Source of the DNA: Betaproteobacteria bacterium
GTDB taxonomy: Bacteria > Pseudomonadota > Gammaproteobacteria > Burkholderiales > Burkholderiaceae_C
Length of the DNA stretch: 64,000 nt
Assembly: GCA_016716535.1 (NCBI GenBank)
Contig: JADJWD010000002.1
Location: forward strand, 62,001-126,000
Direction: 5' to 3'
The notes under the pieces are model-generated. The model was given only the letters and a program-made list of their open reading frames with translations. It did no database searches and was not told the origin of the DNA. Position 1 is the first letter of the stretch; each line of letters starts with the position of its first letter. Below, in pieces: positions 32,686 to 41,934 of the stretch. The translations under genes were made by a program, and so were the position numbers.

Positions 32686-33711
32686 GTGACGACCACCCGC
32701 ACGCCCCGTTCCCGCCCGCCGCGCCGCGCGGCCCTGGCCGCCGCGGCGGCCGTTGTCGCAGCCGGCCTCGGCGCCGTGCTCGCCGCCGGCCCGGCCGCGG
32801 CGCAGGACAAGTGGCCGAGCAAGCCGATCCGCTACATCGTGCCGTTCGCCGCCGGCGGCACCACCGACATCCTCGCGCGCGTCGTCGGCGAGAAGCTCGG
32901 GCCGGTGCTCGGCACGACGATCGTCGTCGACAACAAGCCGGGGCAGGGCGGCTCGGCCGGCGCCGCCGAGCTGGCGCGCGCCGCGCCCGACGGCTACACG
33001 ATCGGCGGCGGCACGATCAGCTCACACGCGATCAACGCCACGCTGTATGCCGGCCGCCTGACCTACGACCCGGTGACGAGCTTCGAGCCGATCACGATGT
33101 ACGCCTCGCAGCCCAATGTGCTGCTCGTGCACCCGAGCGTGCCGGCCAAGGACCTGAAGGAGTTCATCGCACTCGTGAAGAGCCAGCCGGGCAAGTTCAG
33201 CTTCGGCTCGGCCGGCAACGGCACCAGCCAGCACATCTCGGGCGAGCTGTTCAAGACGATGGCCGGGCTCGATATCCAGCACATCCCGTATCGCGGCAGC
33301 GGCCCGATGATCCCCGAGCTGCTCGGCGGCACGCTGCCGGTGGCGGTGGACAACATCGCCACCGCCATCCCGCACATGAAGGCGGGCAAGGTGCGCGCGC
33401 TCGCGGTGACGAGCGCCGAGCGCACCGGCGTCGCGCCCGACGTGCCGACGATGGCCGAGCAGGGCCTGGCGGGCTACCAGCTCAGCTCGTGGCAGGCGGT
33501 GTTCGCGCCGGCCGGCACGCCGAAACCCATCGTCGACCGGCTGCACGCCGAGATCGCGAAGATCCTCAAGATGCCCGACGTGGCGAAGAAGCTCGGCGAC
33601 ATGGGGCTCGATCTTTCCGGCATGCCGCCGGCCGAACTGGGCGCCGTCGTCAAGGCCGACGTGCCGCGGCTGGGCAAGGTGGTGAAGGACAGCGGCGCGA
33701 AGGCGGATTGA
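32686..33711 (+). CDS. Bug-family tripartite tricarboxylate transporter substrate-binding protein
   Basis: A 341-residue periplasmic binding protein with a Tat/Sec-type signal (RRAALAAAAAVVAAG; cleavage near AAAQ, 39-42). Family features are WPSKPIRYIVPFAAGGTTDI at 43-62, the conserved PGQGGSAGAAELARAAPDGYT region, and PYRGSGPMIPELLGG. Translation starts at GTG with a GAGGAG ribosome site 6 bases upstream. These proteins bind carboxylates (tricarboxylates, aromatic acids and others); no membrane components of the transporter are adjacent, which is usual for orphan Bug genes in Burkholderiales. Confidence 0.93.
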   Translation: MTTTRTPRSRPPRRAALAAAAAVVAAGLGAVLAAGPAAAQDKWPSKPIRYIVPFAAGGTTDILARVVGEKLGPVLGTTIVVDNKPGQGGSAGAAELARAAPDGYTIGGGTISSHAINATLYAGRLTYDPVTSFEPITMYASQPNVLLVHPSVPAKDLKEFIALVKSQPGKFSFGSAGNGTSQHISGELFKTMAGLDIQHIPYRGSGPMIPELLGGTLPVAVDNIATAIPHMKAGKVRALAVTSAERTGVAPDVPTMAEQGLAGYQLSSWQAVFAPAGTPKPIVDRLHAEIAKILKMPDVAKKLGDMGLDLSGMPPAELGAVVKADVPRLGKVVKDSGAKAD

Positions 33712-33718
33712 GCGCGAT

Positions 33719-33787
33719 CCGTTCGGGCTGAGCCTGTCGAAGCCCGGCCCTGAGCCTGTCGAAGGGCCCTGTGCTCAGCGCGAACGG
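33719..33787. repeat. Interspersed palindromic repeat, copy 2
   Basis: CCGTTCG (33719-33725) pairs with CGAACGG (33781-33787), and CTGAGC with GCTCAG inside it. Between the arms TGAGCCTGTCGAAG is present twice (33729-33742 and 33751-33764). Parts recur at 9373-9427. The element separates the Bug gene from the convergent TerC remnant and could also end their transcripts. Confidence 0.65.
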
Positions 33788-33789
33788 GT

Positions 33790-34053
33790 TCAGCGCGCAC
33801 CCTCACTGGTTTCCACCTCATACGGGCTGCGCAAGTCCACCACCGTCTTCGCGCGCCGGCGCATGCGGATGTTGAGCATCTCGACGCCGAGCGAGAACGC
33901 CATCGCGAAGTAGACGTAGCCCTTGGGCACGTGGTGGTCGAAGCCCTCGGCGATCAGCACGACGCCGACGACGACCAGGAACGACAGCGCCAGCATCTTG
34001 ATCGTCGGGTGCGCCGAGACGAAGCGGCCGATCGGCGCGGCGAACAGCATCAT
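33790..34053 (-). pseudogene. C-terminal fragment of a TerC-family membrane protein
   Basis: Eighty-seven codons encode what looks like the last third of a TerC protein: PIGRFVSAHPTIKMLALSF, then VVLIAEGFDHHVPKGYVYFA and the end VEMLNIRMRRR. A full TerC protein has about 230-250 residues and seven or more helices. Upstream in the same frame there are only ten further codons before a TGA (34081-34083), and no other frame shows the missing helices, so the gene is truncated at its 5' end. It is flanked by a dispersed repeat on one side and the HpaI-type aldolase gene on the other, consistent with a deletion or rearrangement. Confidence 0.7.
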
Positions 34054-34183
34054 CAGTGGACCCGCGGCGCCGACCGACCCTCACCTGCGCGCCTTGGCCC
34101 GCGCCCGCCGCGGTGCCATCATCGACCCTGCGGGCTGAAGGGTGGCTCGCGCGATCAAAAGGACCAGCCCGGGAGGTGTCCGC

Positions 34184-35014
34184 ATGAACCCGTTCGCCCA
34201 GTTGCTGCGCACGCGCGGCGCCAAGCCGCCGGTAGGGACCTGGATCGTCTCGGCCAGCGCAATGGTTGCCGAGGCCGTCGGCCACGCCGGCTTCAACTGG
34301 GGCGTGCTCGACATGGAGCACGCGCCGCTGGACCTGATGCCGCTGGTGCACCTGCTGCAGGCGGTAGGCAACACGAAGATGGTGCCGGTGGTGCGCGTGC
34401 CGTGGAACGACGCGGTCACCGTCAAGCGCGTGCTCGACGCCGGCGCCGAGACGCTTCTGTTCCCGCTGATCCAGAACGCCGACGAGGCGGCGCGCGCGGT
34501 CGCCGCGACGCGCTACGCGCCGGACGGCGTGCGGGGGCTCTCGGCGATGGGCCGCGCCTCGCGCTACGGCACGACGCCCGACTACTACCGCAGCGCCAAC
34601 CGCTCGATCGGCGTCGTCGTGCAGCTCGAGACGCCGGCGGCGATCGCGCAGCTCGAGCACATCGCCGCCGTGCCCGGCGTCGACGCGTTGTTCGTCGGCC
34701 CGGCCGACCTCTCCGCGGCGATGGGCCACCCGGGCCAGCTCACGCACCCGGCGGTGATGGCGCTGATGGCCGACGCGGCGGCGCGCGCGCGCGCCATAGG
34801 CCGGCCGATCGGCACCGTCGGCACGACGACCGAGGTGGTGACGCGCTACCGCGCCGCCGGCTACGACTTCCTCGCCGTGGCCAGCGACCTGGCGCTGCTG
34901 ATGCAAGGTGCCGGCGCCGCCGTGCAGGCGCTGCGGCAGCGCGACGGCGGCGCGCACGTGCACACGCTCGCCGAGGGCACGCGCACCGACCCGGCCGAGC
35001 GCGCCGGGCGCTGA
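34184..35014 (+). CDS. HpcH/HpaI-family class II aldolase
   Basis: A 276-residue metal-dependent pyruvate aldolase. Family motifs are GVLDMEHAPLDL near 44-55, VRVPWNDAVTVKRVLDAGAE with the metal/substrate region, QLETPAAI with the metal-binding Glu near 151, and DALFVGPADLS near 168. The related enzymes split 4-hydroxy-2-oxo acids into pyruvate and an aldehyde such as succinate semialdehyde. The ATG at 34184 has GGGAGG upstream. It converges on the gabD-like gene, whose product could consume such a semialdehyde. Confidence 0.9.
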   Translation: MNPFAQLLRTRGAKPPVGTWIVSASAMVAEAVGHAGFNWGVLDMEHAPLDLMPLVHLLQAVGNTKMVPVVRVPWNDAVTVKRVLDAGAETLLFPLIQNADEAARAVAATRYAPDGVRGLSAMGRASRYGTTPDYYRSANRSIGVVVQLETPAAIAQLEHIAAVPGVDALFVGPADLSAAMGHPGQLTHPAVMALMADAAARARAIGRPIGTVGTTTEVVTRYRAAGYDFLAVASDLALLMQGAGAAVQALRQRDGGAHVHTLAEGTRTDPAERAGR

Positions 35015-35033
35015 GCGCGCGGCGGGCGGCACG

Positions 35034-36512
35034 CTACTTCAGGATGTCGCCCAGGCAGAGGTACTTGATCTCGACGTAGTCGTCGATGCCCTGGCGCGCG
35101 CCTTCGCGGCCGAGGCCGCTTTGCTTGACGCCGCCGAAGGGCACCTCGGCGGTGCTGATGAGGCCGGTGTTGATGCCGACCATGCCGTACTCCAGCGCCT
35201 CGGCGACGCGGAAGATGCGGCCGACGTCGCGGCTGTAGAAGTAGCTCGCCAGCCCGAACTCGGTGGCGTTGGCCGCCGCGACCGCTTCGTCTTCGGTCTC
35301 GAAGCGGAACACCGGCGCCACCGGGCCGAAGGTCTCCTCGCGCGCGCACAGCATCTCGCCGGTGACGCCGGCCAGCACCGTGGGCGTGTAGAAGCGCTCG
35401 CCGATGCGCTGGCCGCCGACGACGATGCGCGCGCCCTTGCCGATCGCGTCGGCGACGTGCCGCTCGACCTTCGCGACGGCCGCGTCGTCGATCAGCGGGC
35501 CCTGGCTGACGCCGGCCTCGAAGCCGTTGCCGACCTTGATGCCCTGGCTCTTCGCGGCGAGCTTGTCGACGAAGGCGTCGTAGACGCCGGCCTGCACGTA
35601 CAGGCGATTGGCGCAGACGCACGTCTGGCCGGCGTTGCGGTACTTGCTGACCATCGCGCCTTCGACGGCGCTGTCGATGTCGGCGTCGTCGAAGACGATG
35701 AAGGGCGCGTTGCCACCGAGTTCGAGGCTGACCTTCTTGATCGTCGGCGCGCACTGCGCGGCGAGGATGCGGCCGACCTCGGTGCTGCCGGTGAAGCTCA
35801 AGTGCCGCACCGTATCGCTGGCGCACAGCACGCGGCCGATGGCGATGCTGTTGTCGCCGTCGGCGCTGAGCACGTTCAGCACGCCGGCGGGCATGCCGGC
35901 GCGCTGCGCCAGCTCGGCCACCGCCAGCGCCGACAGCGGCGTCTGCTCGGCCGGCTTGATGACCACCGGGCAGCCCGCGGCCAGCGCCGGCGCCACCTTG
36001 CGCGTGATCATCGCGATCGGGAAATTCCACGGCGTGATCGCCGCGCAGACACCGATCGGCTGCTTGATCGCGAGGAAGCGCTTGTTGGCGTCGGTGGTCG
36101 GAATCGTCTCGCCGTAGACCCGCCGTGCTTCCTCGGCGAACCACTCGACGAAGCTCGCGCCGTAGACGACCTCGCCTTTGGCTTCCGCGAGCGGCTTGCC
36201 CTGCTCGGCGGTCATGATGCGCGCCAGGTCGTCGGCGTGCTGGTGCATGAGGTGGAACCACTTCATCATCACCGCGGCGCGTTCCTTGGCCGTCTTGCGC
36301 CGCCAGGCCGGCCAGGCGCGGTCGGCCGCGGCGATGGCCGCCTCGGCGTCGGCCGCGCCGAGGTTGGCCACCTCGGCGAGCACGGCGCCGCTGGCCGGGT
36401 CGCGCACCTCGAAGCGGCTGGCGCCGGCCACCCATTCGCCGTTGACGAGGCCCGCGGTCTTCAGCAGGCTCGGGTCGGCCAGCAGCGAAAGGGGAGAGGT
36501 CTTCGTGTCCAT
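35034..36512 (-). CDS. gabD: NAD(P)-dependent succinate-semialdehyde dehydrogenase
   Basis: A 492-residue aldehyde dehydrogenase of the GabD subfamily, oxidising succinate semialdehyde to succinate. Motifs seen: PWNFPIAMITRKVAPALAAG, the Glu in LELGGNAPFIVF, and the catalytic Cys in NAGQTCVCANR. The C-terminal segment EVPFGGVKQSGLGREG is characteristic. The ATG at 36512 is preferred; longer starts run through the divergent alaS promoter region. Length is normal for the family. Confidence 0.93.
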   Translation of the reverse strand: MDTKTSPLSLLADPSLLKTAGLVNGEWVAGASRFEVRDPASGAVLAEVANLGAADAEAAIAAADRAWPAWRRKTAKERAAVMMKWFHLMHQHADDLARIMTAEQGKPLAEAKGEVVYGASFVEWFAEEARRVYGETIPTTDANKRFLAIKQPIGVCAAITPWNFPIAMITRKVAPALAAGCPVVIKPAEQTPLSALAVAELAQRAGMPAGVLNVLSADGDNSIAIGRVLCASDTVRHLSFTGSTEVGRILAAQCAPTIKKVSLELGGNAPFIVFDDADIDSAVEGAMVSKYRNAGQTCVCANRLYVQAGVYDAFVDKLAAKSQGIKVGNGFEAGVSQGPLIDDAAVAKVERHVADAIGKGARIVVGGQRIGERFYTPTVLAGVTGEMLCAREETFGPVAPVFRFETEDEAVAAANATEFGLASYFYSRDVGRIFRVAEALEYGMVGINTGLISTAEVPFGGVKQSGLGREGARQGIDDYVEIKYLCLGDILK

Positions 36513-36558
36513 GCGGGGTGCGTTCCTTCGGCGGGGCCTGCACGATAGCAAGACCGGC

Positions 36559-36577
36559 CCGCGGCGATAATCCGCGG
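36559..36577. promoter_or_regulatory. Palindromic element around a -10-like box upstream of alaS
   Basis: GATAAT at 36566-36571 is a good -10 candidate for alaS, 36 bases before its ATG. CCGCGG occurs on both sides of it, forming an inverted repeat with a 7-base centre. No clear -35 was found. Confidence 0.35.
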
Positions 36578-36606
36578 TCCTTTTCGCCGCGCCCGCCTGT
36601 CGCCCC

Positions 36607-39234
36607 ATGAAAGCCGCCGAGATCCGCTCCACCTTCTTGAAGTTCTTCGAGAGCAAAGGCCACGCCGTGGTCGCCTCGAGCCCCGTGGTGCCCGGCGACG
36701 ACCCGACGCTGCTGTTCACCAACGCCGGGATGAACCAGTTCAAGGATGTGTTCCTCGGCTTCGACAAGCGGCCGTACAGCCGTGCGGCGACGAGCCAGAA
36801 GTGCATCCGCGCCGGCGGCAAGCACAACGACCTCGAGAACGTGGGCTACACGGCGCGCCACCACACGTTCTTCGAGATGCTGGGCAACTTCAGCTTCGGC
36901 GACTACTTCAAGCGCGACGCGCTGCAGTACGCGTGGGAACTGCTGACGGTGCACTTCAAGCTGCCGGCCGACAAGCTGTGGGCCACCGTCTACGCCGAGG
37001 ACGACGAGGCCTACGCGATCTGGCGGGACGTGATCGGGCTGCCGCCCGAGCGCATCGTGCGCATCGGCGACAACAAGGGCGCCCGCTACATGTCCGACAA
37101 CTTCTGGATGATGGGCGACACGGGGCCGTGCGGGCCGTGCAGCGAGATCTTCTACGACCACGGCCCCGACGTGGCGGGCGGCCCGCCGGGTTCGCCCGAG
37201 CAGGACGGCGACCGCTACATCGAGATCTGGAACAACGTCTTCATGCAGTTCAACCGCACCGAAGACGGCGTGATGCACCCGCTGCCCAAACCCAGCGTCG
37301 ACACCGGCATGGGCCTGGAGCGCCTGGCCGCCGTGCTGCAGCACGTGCACAGCAACTACGAGATCGATCTCTTCAGGCGCCTCTTGGCCGCGGCGAAGAA
37401 CGCGGTCGAGTACGCCGGCGCGAAGGCGGTCGATGCCGATTCGCCCTCGCTGAAGGTGATCGCCGACCATATCCGCGCCACCGCGTTCACGATCACCGAC
37501 GGCGTGATCCCGGGCAACGAGGGGCGCGGCTACGTGCTGCGGCGCATCACGCGGCGCGCCATCCGCCACGGCTACAAGCTCGGTGCGAGGAAGCCCTTCT
37601 TCCACACGCTGGTGATGCCGCTCGTCGCCGAGATGGGCGAGGCGTACCCCGAGCTCGCCCGCGAGGCCGCGCGCACGACCGATGTGCTCAAGCAGGAGGA
37701 AGAGCGCTTCTTCCAGACGATCGCCAACGGCATGGAGATTCTCGAGGCGGCTTTGTCGCCGGGGACAAAGCAGATCGACGGCGAGACCGCCTTCAAGCTG
37801 CACGACACCTACGGCTTCCCGCTCGACCTGACGGCCGATGTCTGCCGCGAGCGCGGCGTCACGGTCGACGAAGCCGGCTTCAACGCCGCGATGGCGCGCC
37901 AGCGCGAACAGGCGCGTGCCAGTGCCAAGTTCAAGATGGCCGCGGGGCTGGCCTACACCGGCGTCGACACCACGTTCCACGGCTACGAGCACCTGTTGTG
38001 CGAGCACAGCAAGGTGGTCGCGATCTACATCGACGGCACGCCCGTCGTGCGCGCACGCGCCGGCGACGACGTGGTGATCGTGCTCGACCACACGCCCTTC
38101 TACGCCGAGAGCGGCGGCCAGGCCGGCGACACCGGCGAGCTGCGCAACCCGCGCGCCCGCGTGCTCGTCGAAGACACCGTCAAGGTGCAGGCGGCGGTGC
38201 ACGGCCACCAGGGCCGCATCGTCGAAGGCGAGGTCGAGGTCGGCGACGGCTTCGTCGCGCGCGTCGATGCCGAGCAGCGCGCGCGCACGATGCGCAACCA
38301 CAGCGTCACGCACCTGATGCACAAGGCGCTGCGCGAGGTGCTGGGCGCGCACGTGCAGCAGAAGGGCTCGCTCGTCAACGCCGATCGCACCCGCTTCGAC
38401 TTCAGCCACAACGCGCCCGTCACCGAAGCTCAGGTGACGAAGATCGAGGCGCTCGTCAACGCCGAGATCCTGGCCAACGCGGCGACGCAGGCGCGCACCG
38501 TGCCGCTGGATGAGGCGCAAAAGCTCGGCGCGATGATGCTCTTCGGCGAGAAGTACGGCGACAGCGTGCGCGTGCTCGACATCGGCTCCTCGCGCGAGCT
38601 GTGCGGCGGCACGCACGTCGCGCGCACCGGGGACATCGGCCTGTTCAAGATCGTCGCCGAGGGCGGCATCGCCGCCGGCATCCGCCGCATCGAGGCGGTG
38701 ACGGGCGACAACGCGCTGGCCTATCTGCAAGGGCTCGAGAGCACGGTGGCCGGCGTCGCCGGCGCGCTGAAGGTGACGCCGGCCGAAGTGGGCGGGCGCG
38801 TCGCCGCGGTGCTCGACCAGGTCCGCGCGTTGGAGAAGGAAATCGCGGCGCTGAAGGGCAAGCTCGCCAGTGCGCAAGGCGACGAACTCGTCGCGCAGGC
38901 GGTCGATGTGAACGGCATCAAGGTGCTCGCCGCGACGCTGCAAGGCGCCGACGCGAAGACGCTGCGCGACACGCTCGACCAGCTGAAGAACAAGCTCAAG
39001 AGCGCGGCCATCGTGCTGGCCGCGGTCGATGGCGGCAAGGTGCAGCTCGCCGCCGGTGTCACCGCCGACCGGGTCGCCAAGGTGAAGGCCGGCGAACTGG
39101 TCAACTTCGTCGCCCAGCAAGTGGGCGGCAAGGGCGGCGGCAAGGCCGACATGGCGATGGCCGGTGGCACTGACGCCGCCGGGCTGCCGAAGGCGCTGGC
39201 GAGCGTGCAAGGCTACGTGGCCGAGCGGGTTTGA
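36607..39234 (+). CDS. alaS: Alanyl-tRNA synthetase
   Basis: An 875-residue class II synthetase that charges tRNA-Ala. Motif 1/2 sequences (VVPGDDPTLLFTNAGMNQFK; HHTFFEMLGNFSFGDYFK) are in the N-terminal catalytic domain. The editing domain carries HSVTHLMHKAL and CGGTHVARTG with its zinc-binding Cys/His, and the C-Ala domain follows after about 740. Length is typical. A divergent gabD gene lies upstream; a new promoter appears between alaS and the deacetylase gene. Confidence 0.98.
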   Translation: MKAAEIRSTFLKFFESKGHAVVASSPVVPGDDPTLLFTNAGMNQFKDVFLGFDKRPYSRAATSQKCIRAGGKHNDLENVGYTARHHTFFEMLGNFSFGDYFKRDALQYAWELLTVHFKLPADKLWATVYAEDDEAYAIWRDVIGLPPERIVRIGDNKGARYMSDNFWMMGDTGPCGPCSEIFYDHGPDVAGGPPGSPEQDGDRYIEIWNNVFMQFNRTEDGVMHPLPKPSVDTGMGLERLAAVLQHVHSNYEIDLFRRLLAAAKNAVEYAGAKAVDADSPSLKVIADHIRATAFTITDGVIPGNEGRGYVLRRITRRAIRHGYKLGARKPFFHTLVMPLVAEMGEAYPELAREAARTTDVLKQEEERFFQTIANGMEILEAALSPGTKQIDGETAFKLHDTYGFPLDLTADVCRERGVTVDEAGFNAAMARQREQARASAKFKMAAGLAYTGVDTTFHGYEHLLCEHSKVVAIYIDGTPVVRARAGDDVVIVLDHTPFYAESGGQAGDTGELRNPRARVLVEDTVKVQAAVHGHQGRIVEGEVEVGDGFVARVDAEQRARTMRNHSVTHLMHKALREVLGAHVQQKGSLVNADRTRFDFSHNAPVTEAQVTKIEALVNAEILANAATQARTVPLDEAQKLGAMMLFGEKYGDSVRVLDIGSSRELCGGTHVARTGDIGLFKIVAEGGIAAGIRRIEAVTGDNALAYLQGLESTVAGVAGALKVTPAEVGGRVAAVLDQVRALEKEIAALKGKLASAQGDELVAQAVDVNGIKVLAATLQGADAKTLRDTLDQLKNKLKSAAIVLAAVDGGKVQLAAGVTADRVAKVKAGELVNFVAQQVGGKGGGKADMAMAGGTDAAGLPKALASVQGYVAERV

Positions 39235-39238
39235 AGGT

Positions 39239-39268
39239 TTGACACGCCGCGGCGGCTAACCTTACAAG
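39239..39268 (+). promoter_or_regulatory. Promoter of the deacetylase-radical SAM-propeller operon
   Basis: A consensus TTGACA at 39239-39244 begins 5 bases after the alaS stop codon. TACAAG at 39263-39268 is a -10 candidate with an 18-base spacer, so transcription would begin near 39275, about 30 bases before the deacetylase ATG. Confidence 0.5.
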
Positions 39269-39304
39269 TCAGCGTCCAAGCCAGCGCACGAAACCCCAGC
39301 CGCC

Positions 39305-40234
39305 ATGCCGAGCGAGGCCCCGGGCCATCGATCCGCTTCGCCGCACGCCGCGGCCGAAGGGGTGCTGCTGCACGCCAGCGCGGCGCACCAGCCGATGCAG
39401 GCCCACGCCCATGTCCACGCTCATGCAGCCCCTCGCCCCTGGCGACTGGCACCCGCGCTGCGCGCCTCGGTCGCCTGGCATGCGGCGCTCGGTGTGACCG
39501 CGGCCGTCTCACCACCGCTGTGGCCCTGGGCGCTGGGCGCGGCGGCGGCCAACCATCTGCTGCTCGTCGCCGGCGGCCTGACGCCGCGTTCGAGCCTGCT
39601 CGGGCCCAACATCGTGCGGCTACCAGCCGCCGCGATGTCGCGCCGCGAAGTGGCACTGACCTTCGACGACGGCCCCGACCCCGAGGCGACGCCGCGGGTG
39701 CTGGACCTGCTCGACGAGGCCGGCACGCGCGCCACGTTCTTCTGCATCGGCCGGCTGGCGCGGCGGCATCCGGCGCTGGTGCGCGAGATCGTCGCGCGCG
39801 GCCACCGCGTCGAGAACCACGGCGACTCGCACGCCAAGGCCACCGCGCTGTACGGGCCGCGCCGGCTGCGCGCCGACATCGTCGCCGCGCAGGAGACGCT
39901 CGCGGACATCACCGGCCAGCGGCCGCGCTTCTTCCGCCCGCTCGGCGGTTTTCGCAGCATCTGGCTCGACCCGCTGCTGCAGCAGCTCGACCTGCGCCTG
40001 GCGTGCTGGACACGCCGCGGCTTCGATGCGGCCGAAGGCAACGCGGCGATCGTCTACCGGCGGCTCGCGCGCAACCTCGGGCCGGGCGACATCCTGCTGC
40101 TGCACGACGGCCAGGCGGCGCTGACCGCGGCGCGCACGCCCGTATCGCTGGACGTGCTGCCGCGGCTGCTCGGCACGCTGCGCGAAGCGGCGCTGCAGCC
40201 GGTGACGCTGGCCGACGCGGTGCCGCCGGCCTGA
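39305..40234 (+). CDS. NodB-type polysaccharide deacetylase
   Basis: A 309-residue protein with a CE4 (NodB) domain. The catalytic TFDDGPDP has D121/D122, and the zinc-binding histidines H172 and H176 are in NHGDSHAKA. PLGGF and LLLHDGQ are the later motifs. The first 50 residues are His/Ala rich (HAHVHAHA), followed by one or two hydrophobic segments (about 55-100), so the enzyme is probably tethered to the inner membrane with its domain outside. Substrates of the family are N-acetylated sugars in polymers. It is 44 bases ahead of the radical SAM gene. Confidence 0.88.
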   Translation: MPSEAPGHRSASPHAAAEGVLLHASAAHQPMQAHAHVHAHAAPRPWRLAPALRASVAWHAALGVTAAVSPPLWPWALGAAAANHLLLVAGGLTPRSSLLGPNIVRLPAAAMSRREVALTFDDGPDPEATPRVLDLLDEAGTRATFFCIGRLARRHPALVREIVARGHRVENHGDSHAKATALYGPRRLRADIVAAQETLADITGQRPRFFRPLGGFRSIWLDPLLQQLDLRLACWTRRGFDAAEGNAAIVYRRLARNLGPGDILLLHDGQAALTAARTPVSLDVLPRLLGTLREAALQPVTLADAVPPA

Positions 40235-40278
40235 GCCGCTATCGAACGATCGTCCCTGCCACCTGTCGGAGGAAACGC

Positions 40279-41934
40279 ATGCGCGTCACGCTCGTCCACC
40301 CTGCCGGCTTCAACTTCATCCCCGGCCAGCCCGACTTCGCGATGCTCGCCAACCGCATGGCGCCGGTGGGCATCATGCAGCTTGCGAGCTGGCTCGACAA
40401 ACACGGCCACCCGACGCAGCTGCACGACTGCCTCGGGCCCTTCGCGCCGCCGGGCATCGAGGCCAACGCCGAACTGGTGCTGGCCACCGACCCCGAGCTG
40501 GTCGGCTTCTCGGCGACGACATCGAGCTTCATGGACGCGGCCGACATGGCCGAATACATCAAGCGCAAGCGCCCGCACGTGAAGATCGTCGTCGGCAACG
40601 TGCACGTGTCGTCGCTCGGCACGCCGGTGCTCGACCACTTCCCGGAGATCGACTACCTCGTCATCGGTGAAGGCGAGGGCGCGCTGCTCGACCTGTGCGA
40701 AGGCAAGACGCTCGCCGACATCGGCAACCTGTGCTGGCGCGATGCGTCAGGGCGCGCGATCTTCAACGAGCGCAGGAGCCGCATCCTCGAACTCGACGAC
40801 CTGCCGTTCCCGGCCTACGAGAAGCTCGCCGGCTTCCCGCGTGCGTATCACATGCCGCTCTTCACGTACGAGCTGCGCTACGGCGCGACGATGGTGGGCT
40901 CGCGCGGCTGCCCGTACACCTGTTCGTTCTGCGACCGCACGGTGTTCGAGCGCTTGTACAAGACGAACTCGCCGGAGTACACGTACGAGCACATGAAGTA
41001 CCTGCGCGACAGGTTCGATGTGCGCCACATCAACTTCTACGATGACCTGTTCACCGCGAGCAAGAAGCGCGTCGAGGGGCTGACAGAACTGCTGATCACG
41101 AAGCCGCTGGGCATGCAGTTCAACTGCGCGATCCGCGCCGGGCACACGTCGCCGGAGATGCTGGCGCGGCTGAAGCACGCCGGCGCGCTGATGGTGTCGC
41201 TCGGCATCGAGTCCGCCGACCCCGAGATGATGGTGCGCCACAAGGCCGGCGTCACGCTCGAGCAGGTGCGCGGCACGGTGCGCGACATCCACGCCGCGGG
41301 GCTGCGCGCCAAGGGCCTGTTCATCTTCGGCATGCCGGGCGAGACGGAGCAGACCTTCCGCCGGACGAGCGACTTCATCCTCGAGCTCGGCCTGGACGAG
41401 ATGAACATGACCAAGTTCGCGCCGCTGCACGGCGCGCCGATCTGGGAAGAGTGCCTGAGCGGCGAGTCGGGCACCTTCGACGAGGACTGGCGGCTGATGA
41501 ACTGCCTGAACTTCGTCTACAAACCCAACGCCTTCGCGACGCGCGAGGAGATGGACGCGCTCTACAACTGGCACGTCATGCGCTTCTACAACAGCCGCCA
41601 GTACCACCGCAAGTTCGCGCGGCGGCTGTGGCAACATCGCTGGAGCCTGTGGCACCTGGCCCGGCACCTGCCGCAGACGGTGAAGGCGATGCGCTACTTC
41701 AAGAAGAACAAGGCCGAGCTCGAGCGCATCAAGCGCGAGTTCAAGCGCCACCCGCGCCAGCCGGTGGGCCTGATGCCGGTGCTGAGCCCGGAGATCATCG
41801 CCGACAACATCGCCGCGATGGCGCGCGACGGGCGCACGCAGCCGGTGAACGTGAAGCCGGTGAAGATGACGTGGGCGAGGGCGGGGTCGTCGGCCGCCGA
41901 GGCCGCGTCGGCCGGTTCGTCGTCGACGGGATGA
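40279..41934 (+). CDS. B12-binding-domain radical SAM protein
   Basis: A 551-residue protein. An N-terminal cobalamin-binding-type domain (about 1-150; LVHPAGFNFIP, LVGFSATTSSFMDAADMAEY) is followed by a radical SAM core with the cluster motif C211-x3-C215-x2-C218 (RGCPYTCSFCDRT). Further on are LGIESADPEMM and IFGMPGETEQTF. Such enzymes methylate unreactive carbons or rearrange lipids and cofactors; the class includes hopanoid, bacteriochlorophyll and phosphonate methylases. It has GGAGGAAA as ribosome site and overlaps the propeller gene by 4 bases. Substrate unknown. Confidence 0.9.
   Translation: MRVTLVHPAGFNFIPGQPDFAMLANRMAPVGIMQLASWLDKHGHPTQLHDCLGPFAPPGIEANAELVLATDPELVGFSATTSSFMDAADMAEYIKRKRPHVKIVVGNVHVSSLGTPVLDHFPEIDYLVIGEGEGALLDLCEGKTLADIGNLCWRDASGRAIFNERRSRILELDDLPFPAYEKLAGFPRAYHMPLFTYELRYGATMVGSRGCPYTCSFCDRTVFERLYKTNSPEYTYEHMKYLRDRFDVRHINFYDDLFTASKKRVEGLTELLITKPLGMQFNCAIRAGHTSPEMLARLKHAGALMVSLGIESADPEMMVRHKAGVTLEQVRGTVRDIHAAGLRAKGLFIFGMPGETEQTFRRTSDFILELGLDEMNMTKFAPLHGAPIWEECLSGESGTFDEDWRLMNCLNFVYKPNAFATREEMDALYNWHVMRFYNSRQYHRKFARRLWQHRWSLWHLARHLPQTVKAMRYFKKNKAELERIKREFKRHPRQPVGLMPVLSPEIIADNIAAMARDGRTQPVNVKPVKMTWARAGSSAAEAASAGSSSTG

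Noticed and set aside
34861..39210. 1449-codon open frame antisense to aldolase, gabD and alaS
   Set aside because: It runs opposite to alaS and continues in frame through gabD, with shadow-type composition (rich in Arg, His, Val, Asp); it is a product of high GC content.
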